Source: Arthrobacter sp. cf158
Lineage (GTDB): Bacteria; Actinomycetota; Actinomycetes; Actinomycetales; Micrococcaceae
Assembly: GCF_900106835.1 (NCBI RefSeq)
Contig: NZ_FNNR01000001.1
Location: 409,182-473,181, forward strand
Reading direction: 5' to 3'
Length of the DNA stretch: 64,000 bases
Each line of letters opens with the position of its first letter. The first letter of the stretch is position 1. The notes under the pieces were generated by a model. That model had not been told where the DNA came from. It was given only the letters and a program-made list of their open reading frames with translations, and did not search any database. The position numbers and the translations under genes are program-made. Shown in pieces: positions 18,795-26,960 of the stretch.

Positions 18795-18907
18795 GGTGAG
18801 AGAGGGTTGGGTTTTTTGGGGTGGGAGGTGAGAGAGGGTTGGGTTTTTTGGGGTGGGAGGTGAGAGAGGGTTGGGTTTTTTGGGGTGGGAGGTGAGAGAG
18901 GGTTGGG
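18795..18907 (+). repeat. Four-copy tandem array of 32-nt period at the 3' end of the TetR gene
   Basis: The core GGTGAGAGAGGGTTGGG begins at 18795, 18827, 18859 and 18891, again exactly 32 nt apart, and the 15 nt after each core (TTTTTTGGGGTGGGA) are also the same. It ends at the TetR gene's stop. Read downstream from the TetR gene the core is CTCTCTCACC, the same core and orientation relative to the upstream gene as in the array after the ABC-F gene. Confidence 0.95.
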
Positions 18908-19594
18908 CTAGCCGTCGCTGCGGAGCTCCGGCTCCTTCTGAAGCCCGGTGAGTCCGTTCCACGCCAGGTTAACCAGGTGCGCTGCGACGGCCCTCTTGTC
19001 CGGCGTGCGGCTGTCGAGCCACCATTGGCCGGTCATGGCCACCATGCCGACGAGCATCTGCGCGTACATGGCGCCATCTGCCGCGCTGAAACCACGGCGC
19101 GCGAATTCGTCGGAGAGCAGGTGTTCCACCCGGGCGGTGACGTGGGAGAGAAGTGTGGAGAAGGCGCCTTCGGGTTGCGACGGTGGCGCGTCCCGCATGA
19201 GGATCCGGAATCCGTCGGTGCGGTCCTCGATGTAGCCGAGGAGGGCCAGGGCAGCACGTTCAACCAACACCCGGGGCTTGGCTTCGGTGCTGAGGGCTTC
19301 GGTGATCGAATCCAGCAGAATCCTGAATTCGGTCTCCACCACTTGCCGGTACAGGCCTTCCTTGGACCCGAAATGCTCGTAGATCACGGGCTTGGAAACT
19401 CCGGCGCTGGCGGCGATTTCCTCGATGGTGGTGCCGTCGAGACCGCGGGCTGCAAAGAGGGCCCTGCCAATGCCGATGAGCTGGGATTTGCGCTGTGGTC
19501 CGGTCATCCTGATACGGGCCGCCGGGCTTGCGGAAACATGCTCGACGGGCTCGACGGCGGGCGGCGTGCGGAGGAATTCAGTGCGCTTTCTCAC
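18908..19594 (-). CDS. TetR/AcrR family transcriptional regulator
   Basis: A 228-residue regulator. The N-terminal DNA-binding domain contains RKSQLIGIGRALFAARGLDG, TTIEEIAASAGVSKPVIYEH and FGSKEGLYRQVVE at about residues 35-85, a textbook TetR helix-turn-helix. The remainder is a helical ligand-binding domain with no recognisable effector signature. The GTG at 19594 (VRKRTEFLRTPP) is preferred; the frame stays open to 19690, but those residues look uncoded. Its target and ligand cannot be inferred; the neighbours are glmU and the VOC gene. It ends against the four-copy repeat array. Confidence 0.85.
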   Translation of the reverse strand: MRKRTEFLRTPPAVEPVEHVSASPAARIRMTGPQRKSQLIGIGRALFAARGLDGTTIEEIAASAGVSKPVIYEHFGSKEGLYRQVVETEFRILLDSITEALSTEAKPRVLVERAALALLGYIEDRTDGFRILMRDAPPSQPEGAFSTLLSHVTARVEHLLSDEFARRGFSAADGAMYAQMLVGMVAMTGQWWLDSRTPDKRAVAAHLVNLAWNGLTGLQKEPELRSDG

Positions 19595-19784
19595 CTGACC
19601 ATCATGCCCCAGGTGGCCTCTGGAGCGGGTGATGGACGGGCGCAATGGTGCGTCGGGGGAGCGGCTCCAGGGGGTCAAGTCGCGAAGCACGCGATGGTCA
19701 TGGCAAACTAGATTCTTGTGTGTGCATCCCGGTGACCCGGGAAACCGTCAGACCCTGCCGTCTGAGGGTGTGAATCATGCACGG

Positions 19785-19856
19785 TCCGCTCTGGTGTAAT
19801 GGCAGCACCCCGGCCTTTGGAGCCGTGGAGTATAGGTTCGAATCCTATGGGCGGAA
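19785..19856 (+). tRNA. tRNA-Gln (anticodon TTG)
   Basis: A full cloverleaf can be folded: acceptor TCCGCTC/GGGCGGA with discriminator A, D stem GTGT/GCAC, anticodon loop CTTTGGA giving TTG (reads CAA), and T arm ATAGG-TTCGAAT-CCTAT. CCA is not encoded. It lies 120 nt before glmU. Confidence 0.95.
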
Positions 19857-19976
19857 CGGTCGGAAAATGCGCTCCTCTCTGTACCTGTAATGGCTCGAAC
19901 GGTGCCTGGGTCCATTGGGATGGCAGCATTCCGAAGCCGGGTTACCCGGGACATACCGAGCAAGGAGAGCCAGTAC

Positions 19977-21470
19977 GTGAGCCCCGAATCCACCGGTCCC
20001 GCAGCGGTCATCGTTTTGGCTGCAGGCGCTGGAACGCGCATGAAGTCCCGGACCCCCAAGATTCTCCACGAAATCGGCGGACGCTCCATGGTGGGTCACG
20101 CTCTCCTGGCAGCCCGGTCCATCACTCCGCTGAAGCTGGCATTGGTTGTCCGTCACGAACGTGACCGGGTGGCAGAGCACGTATCCGCTGCAGATCCGGA
20201 AGCCCTCATTGTTGACCAGGACGATGTTCCCGGAACGGGCCGCGCGGTTGAGGTTGCCCTCAAGGCCCTCGACGCCGGGGCTGAGCTTACTGGCACTGTT
20301 GTTGTTACCTACGGCGATGTGCCCCTCCTGACCGGCGAATTGCTGGGCGAACTCGTGGCCACCCATGAGGCTGAGGGCAACGCCGTCACCGTGCTTACCG
20401 CGGTCCTGGACGACGCCACGGGATACGGCCGGATCCTTCGCGCCGAGGACGGCACGGTTACGGGCATCCGTGAGCACAAAGACGCCAGCGAGGCCGAGCG
20501 CAGCATCCGCGAGGTCAACTCCGGCATTTATGCCTTCGACGCCGCCGTGCTCCGCACCGCATTGTCGAAGGTGACCACGGATAACGCGCAGGGTGAGATG
20601 TACCTGACTGACGTCCTCGGGTTGGCCCGCGACGCCGGCGGCCGGGTAGCCGCCGTCGTGACCGAAGACCGCTGGCAGGTTGAGGGTGCCAACGACCGCA
20701 TCCAGCTTTCCGCGCTGGGCGCCGAGCACAACCGCCGCATCATCGAATCCTGGATGCGCGCAGGCGTCACCGTGGTGGACCCCGCCACCACGTGGATCGA
20801 CTCCACCGTCACCCTCGACGAAGACGTCCGCCTGCTGCCCAACACCCAACTGCACGGTGCAACCACTGTGGCGCGCGACGCCGTCGTGGGTCCGGACACC
20901 ACCCTGACTGACGTCACGGTGGGTGAGGGCGCCAAGGTGACCCGCACGCACGGCTCCGGTTCCACGATTGGTGCCAAGGCCAGCGTTGGACCCTTCACCT
21001 ACCTCCGCCCCGGCACGGTCCTTGGAGAGACCGGCAAGATCGGCGCCTTCTACGAGACCAAGAACGTGACCATCGGCCGCGGTTCCAAACTCTCCCACTT
21101 GGGCTACGCCGGCGACGCCGAAATCGGCGAAGACACCAACATCGGTTGCGGTAACATCACGGCGAATTACGACGGCGAGAAGAAGCACCGCACGGTGATC
21201 GGCTCGGGCGTCCGGACTGGTTCCAACACGGTCTTCGTAGCACCCGTGACTGTGGGCGACGGCGCCTACAGCGGTGCCGGGGCCGTCATCCGCAAGGATG
21301 TTCCCGCAGGTGCCCTCGCCCTCAGCCTGGCCGCCCAGCGGAACGCCGAAGGTTGGGTCATCACCAACCGCCCGGGTACTGCATCCGCCACGCTGGCAGA
21401 GGCCGCCCAGGAACTGGCATCCGCCTCCACATCCTCACAATCCCCGGCAACCACAGAAGAGGGCAAATAG
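19977..21470 (+). CDS. glmU: Bifunctional UDP-GlcNAc pyrophosphorylase / GlcN-1-P acetyltransferase
   Basis: A 497-residue cytoplasmic enzyme making UDP-GlcNAc for peptidoglycan. The N-terminal uridylyltransferase domain has AVIVLAAGAGTRMKSRTPK, DQDDVPGTGRAVEVAL and VVVTYGDVPLLTGE. The C-terminal left-handed beta-helix spans about 270-470 and includes FYETKNVTIGRGSKLSHLGY and NITANYDGEKKHRT, with the acetyl-transfer histidine region. The GTG at 19977 is chosen because AAGGAG lies 9 nt upstream; the longer open frame from 19890 would add 29 unlikely residues. It is followed 2 nt later by prs. Confidence 0.95.
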   Translation: MSPESTGPAAVIVLAAGAGTRMKSRTPKILHEIGGRSMVGHALLAARSITPLKLALVVRHERDRVAEHVSAADPEALIVDQDDVPGTGRAVEVALKALDAGAELTGTVVVTYGDVPLLTGELLGELVATHEAEGNAVTVLTAVLDDATGYGRILRAEDGTVTGIREHKDASEAERSIREVNSGIYAFDAAVLRTALSKVTTDNAQGEMYLTDVLGLARDAGGRVAAVVTEDRWQVEGANDRIQLSALGAEHNRRIIESWMRAGVTVVDPATTWIDSTVTLDEDVRLLPNTQLHGATTVARDAVVGPDTTLTDVTVGEGAKVTRTHGSGSTIGAKASVGPFTYLRPGTVLGETGKIGAFYETKNVTIGRGSKLSHLGYAGDAEIGEDTNIGCGNITANYDGEKKHRTVIGSGVRTGSNTVFVAPVTVGDGAYSGAGAVIRKDVPAGALALSLAAQRNAEGWVITNRPGTASATLAEAAQELASASTSSQSPATTEEGK

Positions 21471-21472
21471 GC

Positions 21473-22453
21473 ATGAGCGAAATTACCGCACACGGAGAGA
21501 AGAAGTTAATTCTCGCCGCCGGAAGGGCGCATCCGGAGCTGGCGCAGGAAATCGCGAAGGAGCTGGAGACCGAGCTCCTGCCCATCGACGCCTACGACTT
21601 CGCCAACGGGGAAATCTACGTTCGTTCGGCCGAGAGCGTGCGGGGCACTGACGCCTTCGTCATCCAGGCCCACCCGGCTCCGCTGAACAACTGGCTCATG
21701 GAGCAGTTGATCATGATCGACTCCCTCAAGCGTGCCTCTGCCAAGAGGATCACGGTTGTTTCCCCGTTTTACCCTTACTCCCGCCAGGACAAGAAGGGCC
21801 GCGGCCGCGAGCCCATCTCCGCCCGCCTGGTTGCCGACCTTTACAAGACGGCCGGCGCGGACCGCATCATGTCCGTGGACCTGCACACTTCGCAGATCCA
21901 GGGCTTCTTCGACGGACCTGTTGACCACCTGATGGCCATCCCGCTGCTGGCTGACTACATCCGCACCAAGGTGGAAGCCGACAACATCACCGTGGTTTCC
22001 CCTGACACCGGCCGCGTCCGGGTAGCCGAGCAGTGGGCCGAGCGCCTGGGCGGTGCCCCGCTCGCGTTCGTGCACAAGAGCCGCGACCTTACCGTTCCCA
22101 ACCAGGCCGTTTCCAAGACAGTTGTTGGCCAGGTTGAAGGACGCACCTGTGTACTGATCGACGACATGATCGATACCGGTGGAACCATCTCCGGTGCTGT
22201 GCAGGTGCTGAAGAACGCCGGTGCCAAGGACGTCATCATCGCCTGCACCCACGCGGTTTTCTCCGATCCCGCAGCCCAGCGACTGGCCGATTCCGGCGCC
22301 CGCGAGGTGGTTGTTACCAACACGCTGCCCATCCCGGCCGAAAAGCGCTTCCCGTCGCTGACGGTGTTGTCGATCGCGCCGCTGATCGCCCGCGCCATCC
22401 GTGAAGTGTTCGACGACGGTTCGGTCACCAGCCTGTTCGACGGCAAGGCATAA
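21473..22453 (+). CDS. prs: Ribose-phosphate pyrophosphokinase
   Basis: A 326-residue enzyme forming PRPP from ribose-5-phosphate and ATP, feeding nucleotide, His and Trp synthesis. Visible hallmarks are DAYDFANGEIYVRSAESVRG, the flexible loop FYPYSRQDKKGRGREPISAR, the metal site DLHTSQIQGFFDGPVDHL and the PRPP loop CVLIDDMIDTGGTISGA. The ATG at 21473 lies 2 nt after the glmU stop, so the pair is an operon, as in most actinobacteria. A strong terminator follows. Confidence 0.96.
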   Translation: MSEITAHGEKKLILAAGRAHPELAQEIAKELETELLPIDAYDFANGEIYVRSAESVRGTDAFVIQAHPAPLNNWLMEQLIMIDSLKRASAKRITVVSPFYPYSRQDKKGRGREPISARLVADLYKTAGADRIMSVDLHTSQIQGFFDGPVDHLMAIPLLADYIRTKVEADNITVVSPDTGRVRVAEQWAERLGGAPLAFVHKSRDLTVPNQAVSKTVVGQVEGRTCVLIDDMIDTGGTISGAVQVLKNAGAKDVIIACTHAVFSDPAAQRLADSGAREVVVTNTLPIPAEKRFPSLTVLSIAPLIARAIREVFDDGSVTSLFDGKA

Positions 22454-22471
22454 GCCTGACTGACTCAGGAC

Positions 22472-22515
22472 GGGCCATCCGCAGCCTCCGGGCGTGCGGG
22501 TGGTCCGTTTTCTTT
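22472..22515 (+). terminator. Rho-independent terminator after prs
   Basis: The 12-nt arms GGGCCATCCGCA (22472-22483) and TGCGGGTGGTCC (22495-22506) pair along their length, with two wobble pairs, and are followed by GTTTTCTTT. Confidence 0.85.
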
Positions 22516-22769
22516 GCCCGTTTCAGAAAGAGCGCCAAGCGCTGCTAAACTCGTGGGGATACCTTGGCGAGGGAGAGCACATCCGGTCCGCATTTTGTGG
22601 ACCAGGGTTGCGGGTCTCCGTTATCGACTGGGTCTGCATCTCCTTCAACACAGGCGGAACGGCTGCTCGGCGGCCGATCTCAGCCGGGCGTAGAAGGTCT
22701 CCAGACCTCCGCCCTTGCTGATAGACCAGCCCGGACTTCACCGGGCGCCACAGTAATCAAGGAGTACAC
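22516..22769 (+). promoter_or_regulatory. Promoter and long leader of rplY
   Basis: No gene is seen in the 316 nt between prs and rplY. After the prs terminator, TAAACT near 22545-22550 could be a -10 element, giving a leader of about 210 nt. The leader holds small hairpins, GGTCT/AGACC near 22696-22707 and GCCCGG/CCGGGC at 22729-22746, ahead of the AAGGAG site. A structured leader on a ribosomal protein gene may be regulatory; no known riboswitch was recognised. Confidence 0.4.
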
Positions 22770-23339
22770 ATGTCTGAGCAGAAGCTCACCGCAGAACTGC
22801 GCACCGAATTCGGCAAGGGTTTCGCCCGCCGTGCACGCATGGCCGGCCAGATCCCGGCTGTCATCTACGGCCACGGCGCAGAGCCCATCCACATCAACCT
22901 GCCGGGCCGCGCCACCACGCTGGCAGTGCGCGTTTCCAACGCCCTCCTCGCAATCGACGTCGACGGCGAGCAGCACCTGACGCTGGTCAAGGACATCCAG
23001 CGCGATCCCGTAAAGCAGATCATCGAGCACGTTGACCTCCAGACCGTGAAGGCCGGCGAGAAGGTTACCGTCGATATCTCCATCCACGTTTCCGGTGAAG
23101 TTGCTCCGGGTGCTGTCGCCAGCCTCGAAGCCACCACGGTTTCCCTCGAAGCCGAGGCAACCCACGTTCCCACCGCCGTCGAGGTCAGCATCGAAGGCCT
23201 CAAGGCCGGAGAGAGCATCCATGCTGCAGACCTGGTTCTGCCGAAGGGTTCCACCTTGCTCACCGAAGGCGACACCCTGGTGGTCCGCATCGCTGAAGCT
23301 GCTACCGAAGCTGAAGAAGAAGCACCGGCCGCCGAGTAG
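22770..23339 (+). CDS. rplY: 50S ribosomal protein L25/general stress protein Ctc
   Basis: A 189-residue L25 of the long (TL5/CTC) type: the N-terminal 5S-rRNA-binding domain (about 1-95, with ELRTEFGKGFARRARMAG, IPAVIYGHG and VKDIQRDPVKQIIEHVDLQ) plus a C-terminal beta domain. The acidic tail EAATEAEEEAPAAE is typical of actinobacterial members. An AAGGAG site sits 6 nt before the ATG. It lies between prs and pth, its usual place. Confidence 0.95.
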   Translation: MSEQKLTAELRTEFGKGFARRARMAGQIPAVIYGHGAEPIHINLPGRATTLAVRVSNALLAIDVDGEQHLTLVKDIQRDPVKQIIEHVDLQTVKAGEKVTVDISIHVSGEVAPGAVASLEATTVSLEAEATHVPTAVEVSIEGLKAGESIHAADLVLPKGSTLLTEGDTLVVRIAEAATEAEEEAPAAE

Positions 23340-23369
23340 TCTTTTGACTGCTTGAGGCTCTTGCCTTGG

Positions 23370-23409
23370 AGTGGCCGGGTCCCTAAGGGTCCCGGCCACT
23401 TTCTTTTTG
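23370..23409 (+). terminator. Rho-independent terminator after rplY
   Basis: A perfect 10-bp stem AGTGGCCGGG (23370-23379) and CCCGGCCACT (23391-23400), extended by inner pairs around CTAA, is followed by TTCTTTTT. Confidence 0.9.
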
Positions 23410-23448
23410 ACCTTTGTCCAGAGTCCCCGCTGATTAACGAAGCCTCCC

Positions 23449-23463
23449 TAGGATGAGACCATG
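23449..23463 (+). promoter_or_regulatory. Probable leaderless promoter of pth
   Basis: TAGGAT at 23449-23454 is a good -10 hexamer ending 6 nt before the ATG at 23461, with no Shine-Dalgarno sequence. The transcript would begin at the A of the start codon. Confidence 0.5.
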
Positions 23464-24045
23464 ACTGACACTTGGCTGATTGTTGGCCTCGGCAACCCCG
23501 GCAATGAGTACAGCAACAACCGGCACAACGTGGGCCACATGGTGCTGGACGAGCTGGCCTCCCGCATGGGCGGAAAATTCAAGGTCCACAAGGCGCGTGC
23601 CCAGGTGGTGGAAGGCCGGCTGGGCGTCGGTGGACCCCGCGTGGTGCTGGCCAAGCCCATGACCTATATGAATGTATCCGGGGGACCTGTAGCAGGCCTG
23701 TGCAATTTCTTCGACATTGCGCCGGATCACGTGATCGCCGTCCATGATGAGATCGACATCCCTTTTAACACAGTCAAGCTAAAACTTGGTGGCGGCGAGG
23801 GTGGGCACAACGGCCTCAGGGACATCTCCAAGGCACTCGCCACCAAGGACTACCTGCGTGTGCGGGTGGGGGTGGGGCGGCCGCCGGGTCGCATGGAAAC
23901 CGCGGACTTCGTACTCCGCGATTTCGCTGCTGCCGAAAAGAAGGAACTGCCGTTCCTCCTGGATGAAGCGGCAGATGCTGTGGAGTTGCTCATGGCCCAG
24001 GGCCTGTTGGCTGCCCAGCAGAAGCACCACCCCGCTAAAACTTGA
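23461..24045 (+). CDS. pth: Peptidyl-tRNA hydrolase
   Basis: A 194-residue enzyme that recycles peptidyl-tRNA released from stalled ribosomes. The N-terminus [20 protein letters not shown] carries the catalytic His22. [16 protein letters not shown] and [20 protein letters not shown] supply the conserved Asn and Asp, and [13 protein letters not shown] completes the family pattern. The length is typical. In related genomes pth is commonly close to mfd; here about 14 kb of other genes separates them. Confidence 0.95.
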   Translation: MTDTWLIVGLGNPGNEYSNNRHNVGHMVLDELASRMGGKFKVHKARAQVVEGRLGVGGPRVVLAKPMTYMNVSGGPVAGLCNFFDIAPDHVIAVHDEIDIPFNTVKLKLGGGEGGHNGLRDISKALATKDYLRVRVGVGRPPGRMETADFVLRDFAAAEKKELPFLLDEAADAVELLMAQGLLAAQQKHHPAKT

Positions 24046-24180
24046 GCAAATCTTGAGGAAAGACTGATCAAAGCCTGACCCTCAGGATGAGTCCAAGGCC
24101 TACAAACTGTCGGCGCCCAAAGGTAGTGTGCATGGTACGCAGGTAAGCGGTGGGGGACTGTCGCGGATGTGTAGCGAAGG

Positions 24181-26919
24181 ATGCAGATGTCGGCGGAGTT
24201 GCTAAACAAGAGCGGTGGAGGCGCAGCGAGGGCTGCGGCTCCTGATCTTGTGGGCGGACCAACAGACCGCCAAACGTGGTCACTGCTGGCCCGCAGCCAC
24301 GATTTGTCCAAGGCAGGCAAGTTTCTTGAAGTACCCGAATCCTATGGCGTGGTCCTTACCGGCCAACGGGGAATTGGTAAGTCAGGCCTGGCGCGCGCCG
24401 TCGTCTCCTCACTCGGCCCCAAGGTGCACAGCCTTCAGTTGCGGAACACCGTGGCGAACGGGCAGACCCCTTACGGTTGCCTCGGCTTCCTCCTGGCGAG
24501 GTTGCCATCCGAGGCTGTCAGTTCTCCCACCGGCATCCTTCATGCGGTCACCAGCCTGATCCGGACAGAGGCCGCGGGCCGGGACACCGTATTCATTGTG
24601 GACAACGCGGGCGGAATGGATCCCATGAGCACGGGTGTCCTCTTGAACCTCATGGCGACGGGCACTGCCAAAGTGGTGGCAACGGTCCAGCGCGCCAGCG
24701 ACCTCCCGGCCGACTTCCACCGGCTGGTGATTGAGGGTCAACTGGGTGAAGTCCACCTCAACACGTTGAGCGAGGAACAGACCAAGCAGGTCCTTGGATC
24801 CGTCCTGGGGCACTATGTTTCCTCCACGCTGGTTGGTTCACTGCACTCCGCCGTGGGCGGCAACCCCATGCTCCTGCACGCCCTCCTCGAGGAGCAGCGC
24901 CACACGGGCAACCTGGTCCTGAACGACTCCGTGTGGACGCTTCGTGACCGGATTAAACTTGAAGGCGCCACGGTGGTGGAGGACTTTGTCCGTTCCAGGC
25001 TGGCGCGCGAAACACAGGCCAGCAGGACCGTCGTCGAAATCCTGGCCTGTGCGCAGCGCGCACCACTGACGGATCTGGCGGCCATTTTCGGGACTGAAGT
25101 CCTGGTGGAGATGGAGGAATCCGGCCTGCTCACGGTGGAGCGGGCCGGTGATCACTGCGTGTCCCTTCGCGACCCCTACGTTGGCGAAGTCGTCCGGGGA
25201 TGGCTGAGTACACGCCGGATGCGGGAACTGCGCCTGATGCTCCACGGGCCCAAAGAGCCCGAACTCCATGGCATGGCGTCGCAGGACCTGTTGAGCTATG
25301 CGACCTGGATGCACGCTTCCGAAGACGAGCCCATGCCGTCCCCTGCCCATGCACTCGCGGCCGGACGTGCGGCGCTGGATGATTACGATCCCAACTTCGC
25401 CATCCAATGCACACAGTCCTTGGACCCCAATGAGTCTGAGTGGGTGCCCGGGCAGCGGTTGAAAGCTGCCGCGTACCTGATGCTGGACCTGCCCCTGCAT
25501 GCCGCACAGGCGCTGGATGAGGTGTCCGAAGCCCACCTTGCCACCCTGGACCCGCTGGAGTTCGCAGAGATCACGGCCGCAAAATGCCAGGCCATGACAT
25601 GGATCGATGGCCGTGCCGGCATGGTTCCGGGGGTTGTCTCCGATGCCCTGGAGAGGCTCGACGCCATGGCCGATGCCCACCCGGCTGAGAAGCTGGCCAA
25701 GGCACGCAACCGGCTCCAGCTGTGCGGGTACGAGTACAACACCTACATGGGCGAGTACGCCTCGGTGGTGGGGGCCTTGGAAGAGGAAGTGGCCAAGGAC
25801 CCTGCCGGGGATCGCGAGCATTGGCTCCGGTCAGCCCTGTTCCTGGTGGAGGCCCGGTGCATCCTGGGCCGGGAGCTTGAGGCGCAGGAGCTTGCCAGGA
25901 CCGTGTCCCGGCATTTGGGGGAAGCCGCCAGCCCGGCGCCGTTGGAGGAAGCCTTCGCCAGGCACACGTTCCAGGTGCTGTTGTTGTCCGGACAGTGGAG
26001 GCAGTGCATCGAACTGATGCGTCGGGCACCGTCCAGGTCCTCACGCCTTCAGTACCGGGGTGCACTGACTGAACTGGGCATTGGCCTGGCCTACGCGTAC
26101 GCGGGAAAACCGGCCAGCGCCATTGAACCCCTCCGCTCCGCCGTGGCCCAACTTGAGCTCCGGCCCGCCATGAACATGAACAAAGTGGCCTATGCGGCCA
26201 CGGCCTTTGCCTACGCTCAACTGGGCAATTCGGTGGAAGCCGGCCGGTACCTGGACCTGTACAGGACCTGCCGGGGAGTGGGAACGTACTTCTCCGAATC
26301 CGTCGCGGAGTTCTGCGCGGAAATGGCAGGACGCTGGATGGGCGATCCCGATGTGAAGCAGCGGCTCCTGGCGCGGGTAACCAACGACATCGAAAATCAG
26401 CGGTTCACCACAGCGGGCATCTGCCTCTTCGGAGCCACCGTGGAAGGTACCGATGAGGAATACCGCCTCCTGGAAGACATCGCAAGCCGCCGCCAAGGGC
26501 CCCTGGCCCAGATCTCAGGTGACTTGGCCCGCGGCGCACGCAACCGCAGTTCCAAGTCGTTGCTGGCTGCCGCGGACGCCGCAGCATCCCTGGATCTGCT
26601 GGTTGTTGAGGCCAGGTGTGTGGCCATGGCACTGGACTACGCCCGGGACGCCGGAGAGACAACTGCGGCCCGGACGGCCCAACTGAGGCTCGAGCGGCTG
26701 GAGCATTCCGTCTCGACATTGCCGATCCAACCACGCAGCGACGCGCCGGTATTGACTGAACGGGAACGCCAAATTGCTAAGCTCGCTGGAAAGGGTGTCA
26801 GCAACCGTGAAATCGCGATGGATATTGGGGTGTCTGTGCGAACCGTCGAAGGCCATTTGTACCAAGTGTTCACCAAGCTCGGTGTTTCGTCTCGAGGCGA
26901 GCTCAATGGGCTCCTATGA
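24181..26919 (+). CDS. LAL-type LuxR family regulator with STAND ATPase domain (first of three)
   Basis: A 912-residue regulator. The ATPase domain has Walker A GQRGIGKSGLARAV at about 61-74 and a weak Walker B DTVFIVDNAGGMD near 137-149, in which the usual Asp-Asp is Asp-Asn. A long helical, TPR-like middle follows. The C-terminal LuxR/GerE helix-turn-helix (about 858-912) has LTERERQIAKLAGKGVSNRE and VSVRTVEGHLYQVFTKLGV. LAL proteins typically activate transcription after binding a ligand or partner. The ATG at 24187, which has GAAGG upstream, is an alternative start. It is 41 nt upstream of a paralogue, probably the same transcript. Confidence 0.88.
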   Translation: MQMSAELLNKSGGGAARAAAPDLVGGPTDRQTWSLLARSHDLSKAGKFLEVPESYGVVLTGQRGIGKSGLARAVVSSLGPKVHSLQLRNTVANGQTPYGCLGFLLARLPSEAVSSPTGILHAVTSLIRTEAAGRDTVFIVDNAGGMDPMSTGVLLNLMATGTAKVVATVQRASDLPADFHRLVIEGQLGEVHLNTLSEEQTKQVLGSVLGHYVSSTLVGSLHSAVGGNPMLLHALLEEQRHTGNLVLNDSVWTLRDRIKLEGATVVEDFVRSRLARETQASRTVVEILACAQRAPLTDLAAIFGTEVLVEMEESGLLTVERAGDHCVSLRDPYVGEVVRGWLSTRRMRELRLMLHGPKEPELHGMASQDLLSYATWMHASEDEPMPSPAHALAAGRAALDDYDPNFAIQCTQSLDPNESEWVPGQRLKAAAYLMLDLPLHAAQALDEVSEAHLATLDPLEFAEITAAKCQAMTWIDGRAGMVPGVVSDALERLDAMADAHPAEKLAKARNRLQLCGYEYNTYMGEYASVVGALEEEVAKDPAGDREHWLRSALFLVEARCILGRELEAQELARTVSRHLGEAASPAPLEEAFARHTFQVLLLSGQWRQCIELMRRAPSRSSRLQYRGALTELGIGLAYAYAGKPASAIEPLRSAVAQLELRPAMNMNKVAYAATAFAYAQLGNSVEAGRYLDLYRTCRGVGTYFSESVAEFCAEMAGRWMGDPDVKQRLLARVTNDIENQRFTTAGICLFGATVEGTDEEYRLLEDIASRRQGPLAQISGDLARGARNRSSKSLLAAADAAASLDLLVVEARCVAMALDYARDAGETTAARTAQLRLERLEHSVSTLPIQPRSDAPVLTERERQIAKLAGKGVSNREIAMDIGVSVRTVEGHLYQVFTKLGVSSRGELNGLL

Positions 26920-26960
26920 GGCAAGGAGCACGATATCCGTAAATCTGGTTCGGGTTGCCC

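Noticed and set aside
18153..18907. CRISPR-like spacing of the two 32-nt arrays
   Set aside because: The sequence between cores is the same in each copy or alternates between two forms, so there are no unique spacers, and no cas genes are nearby. These are tandem repeats.
18717..18962. 81-codon open frame rich in Pro, Lys and Ser on the minus strand
   Set aside because: It is mostly a translation of the four-copy repeat array and overlaps the TetR gene; it has no ribosome binding site.
24110..24150. GGTAGTGTGC near the first LAL gene as an autoregulatory site
   Set aside because: There is some likeness to CAAGTAGTGC, but the inverted repeat and GCCACCCC at the fixed distances are missing.
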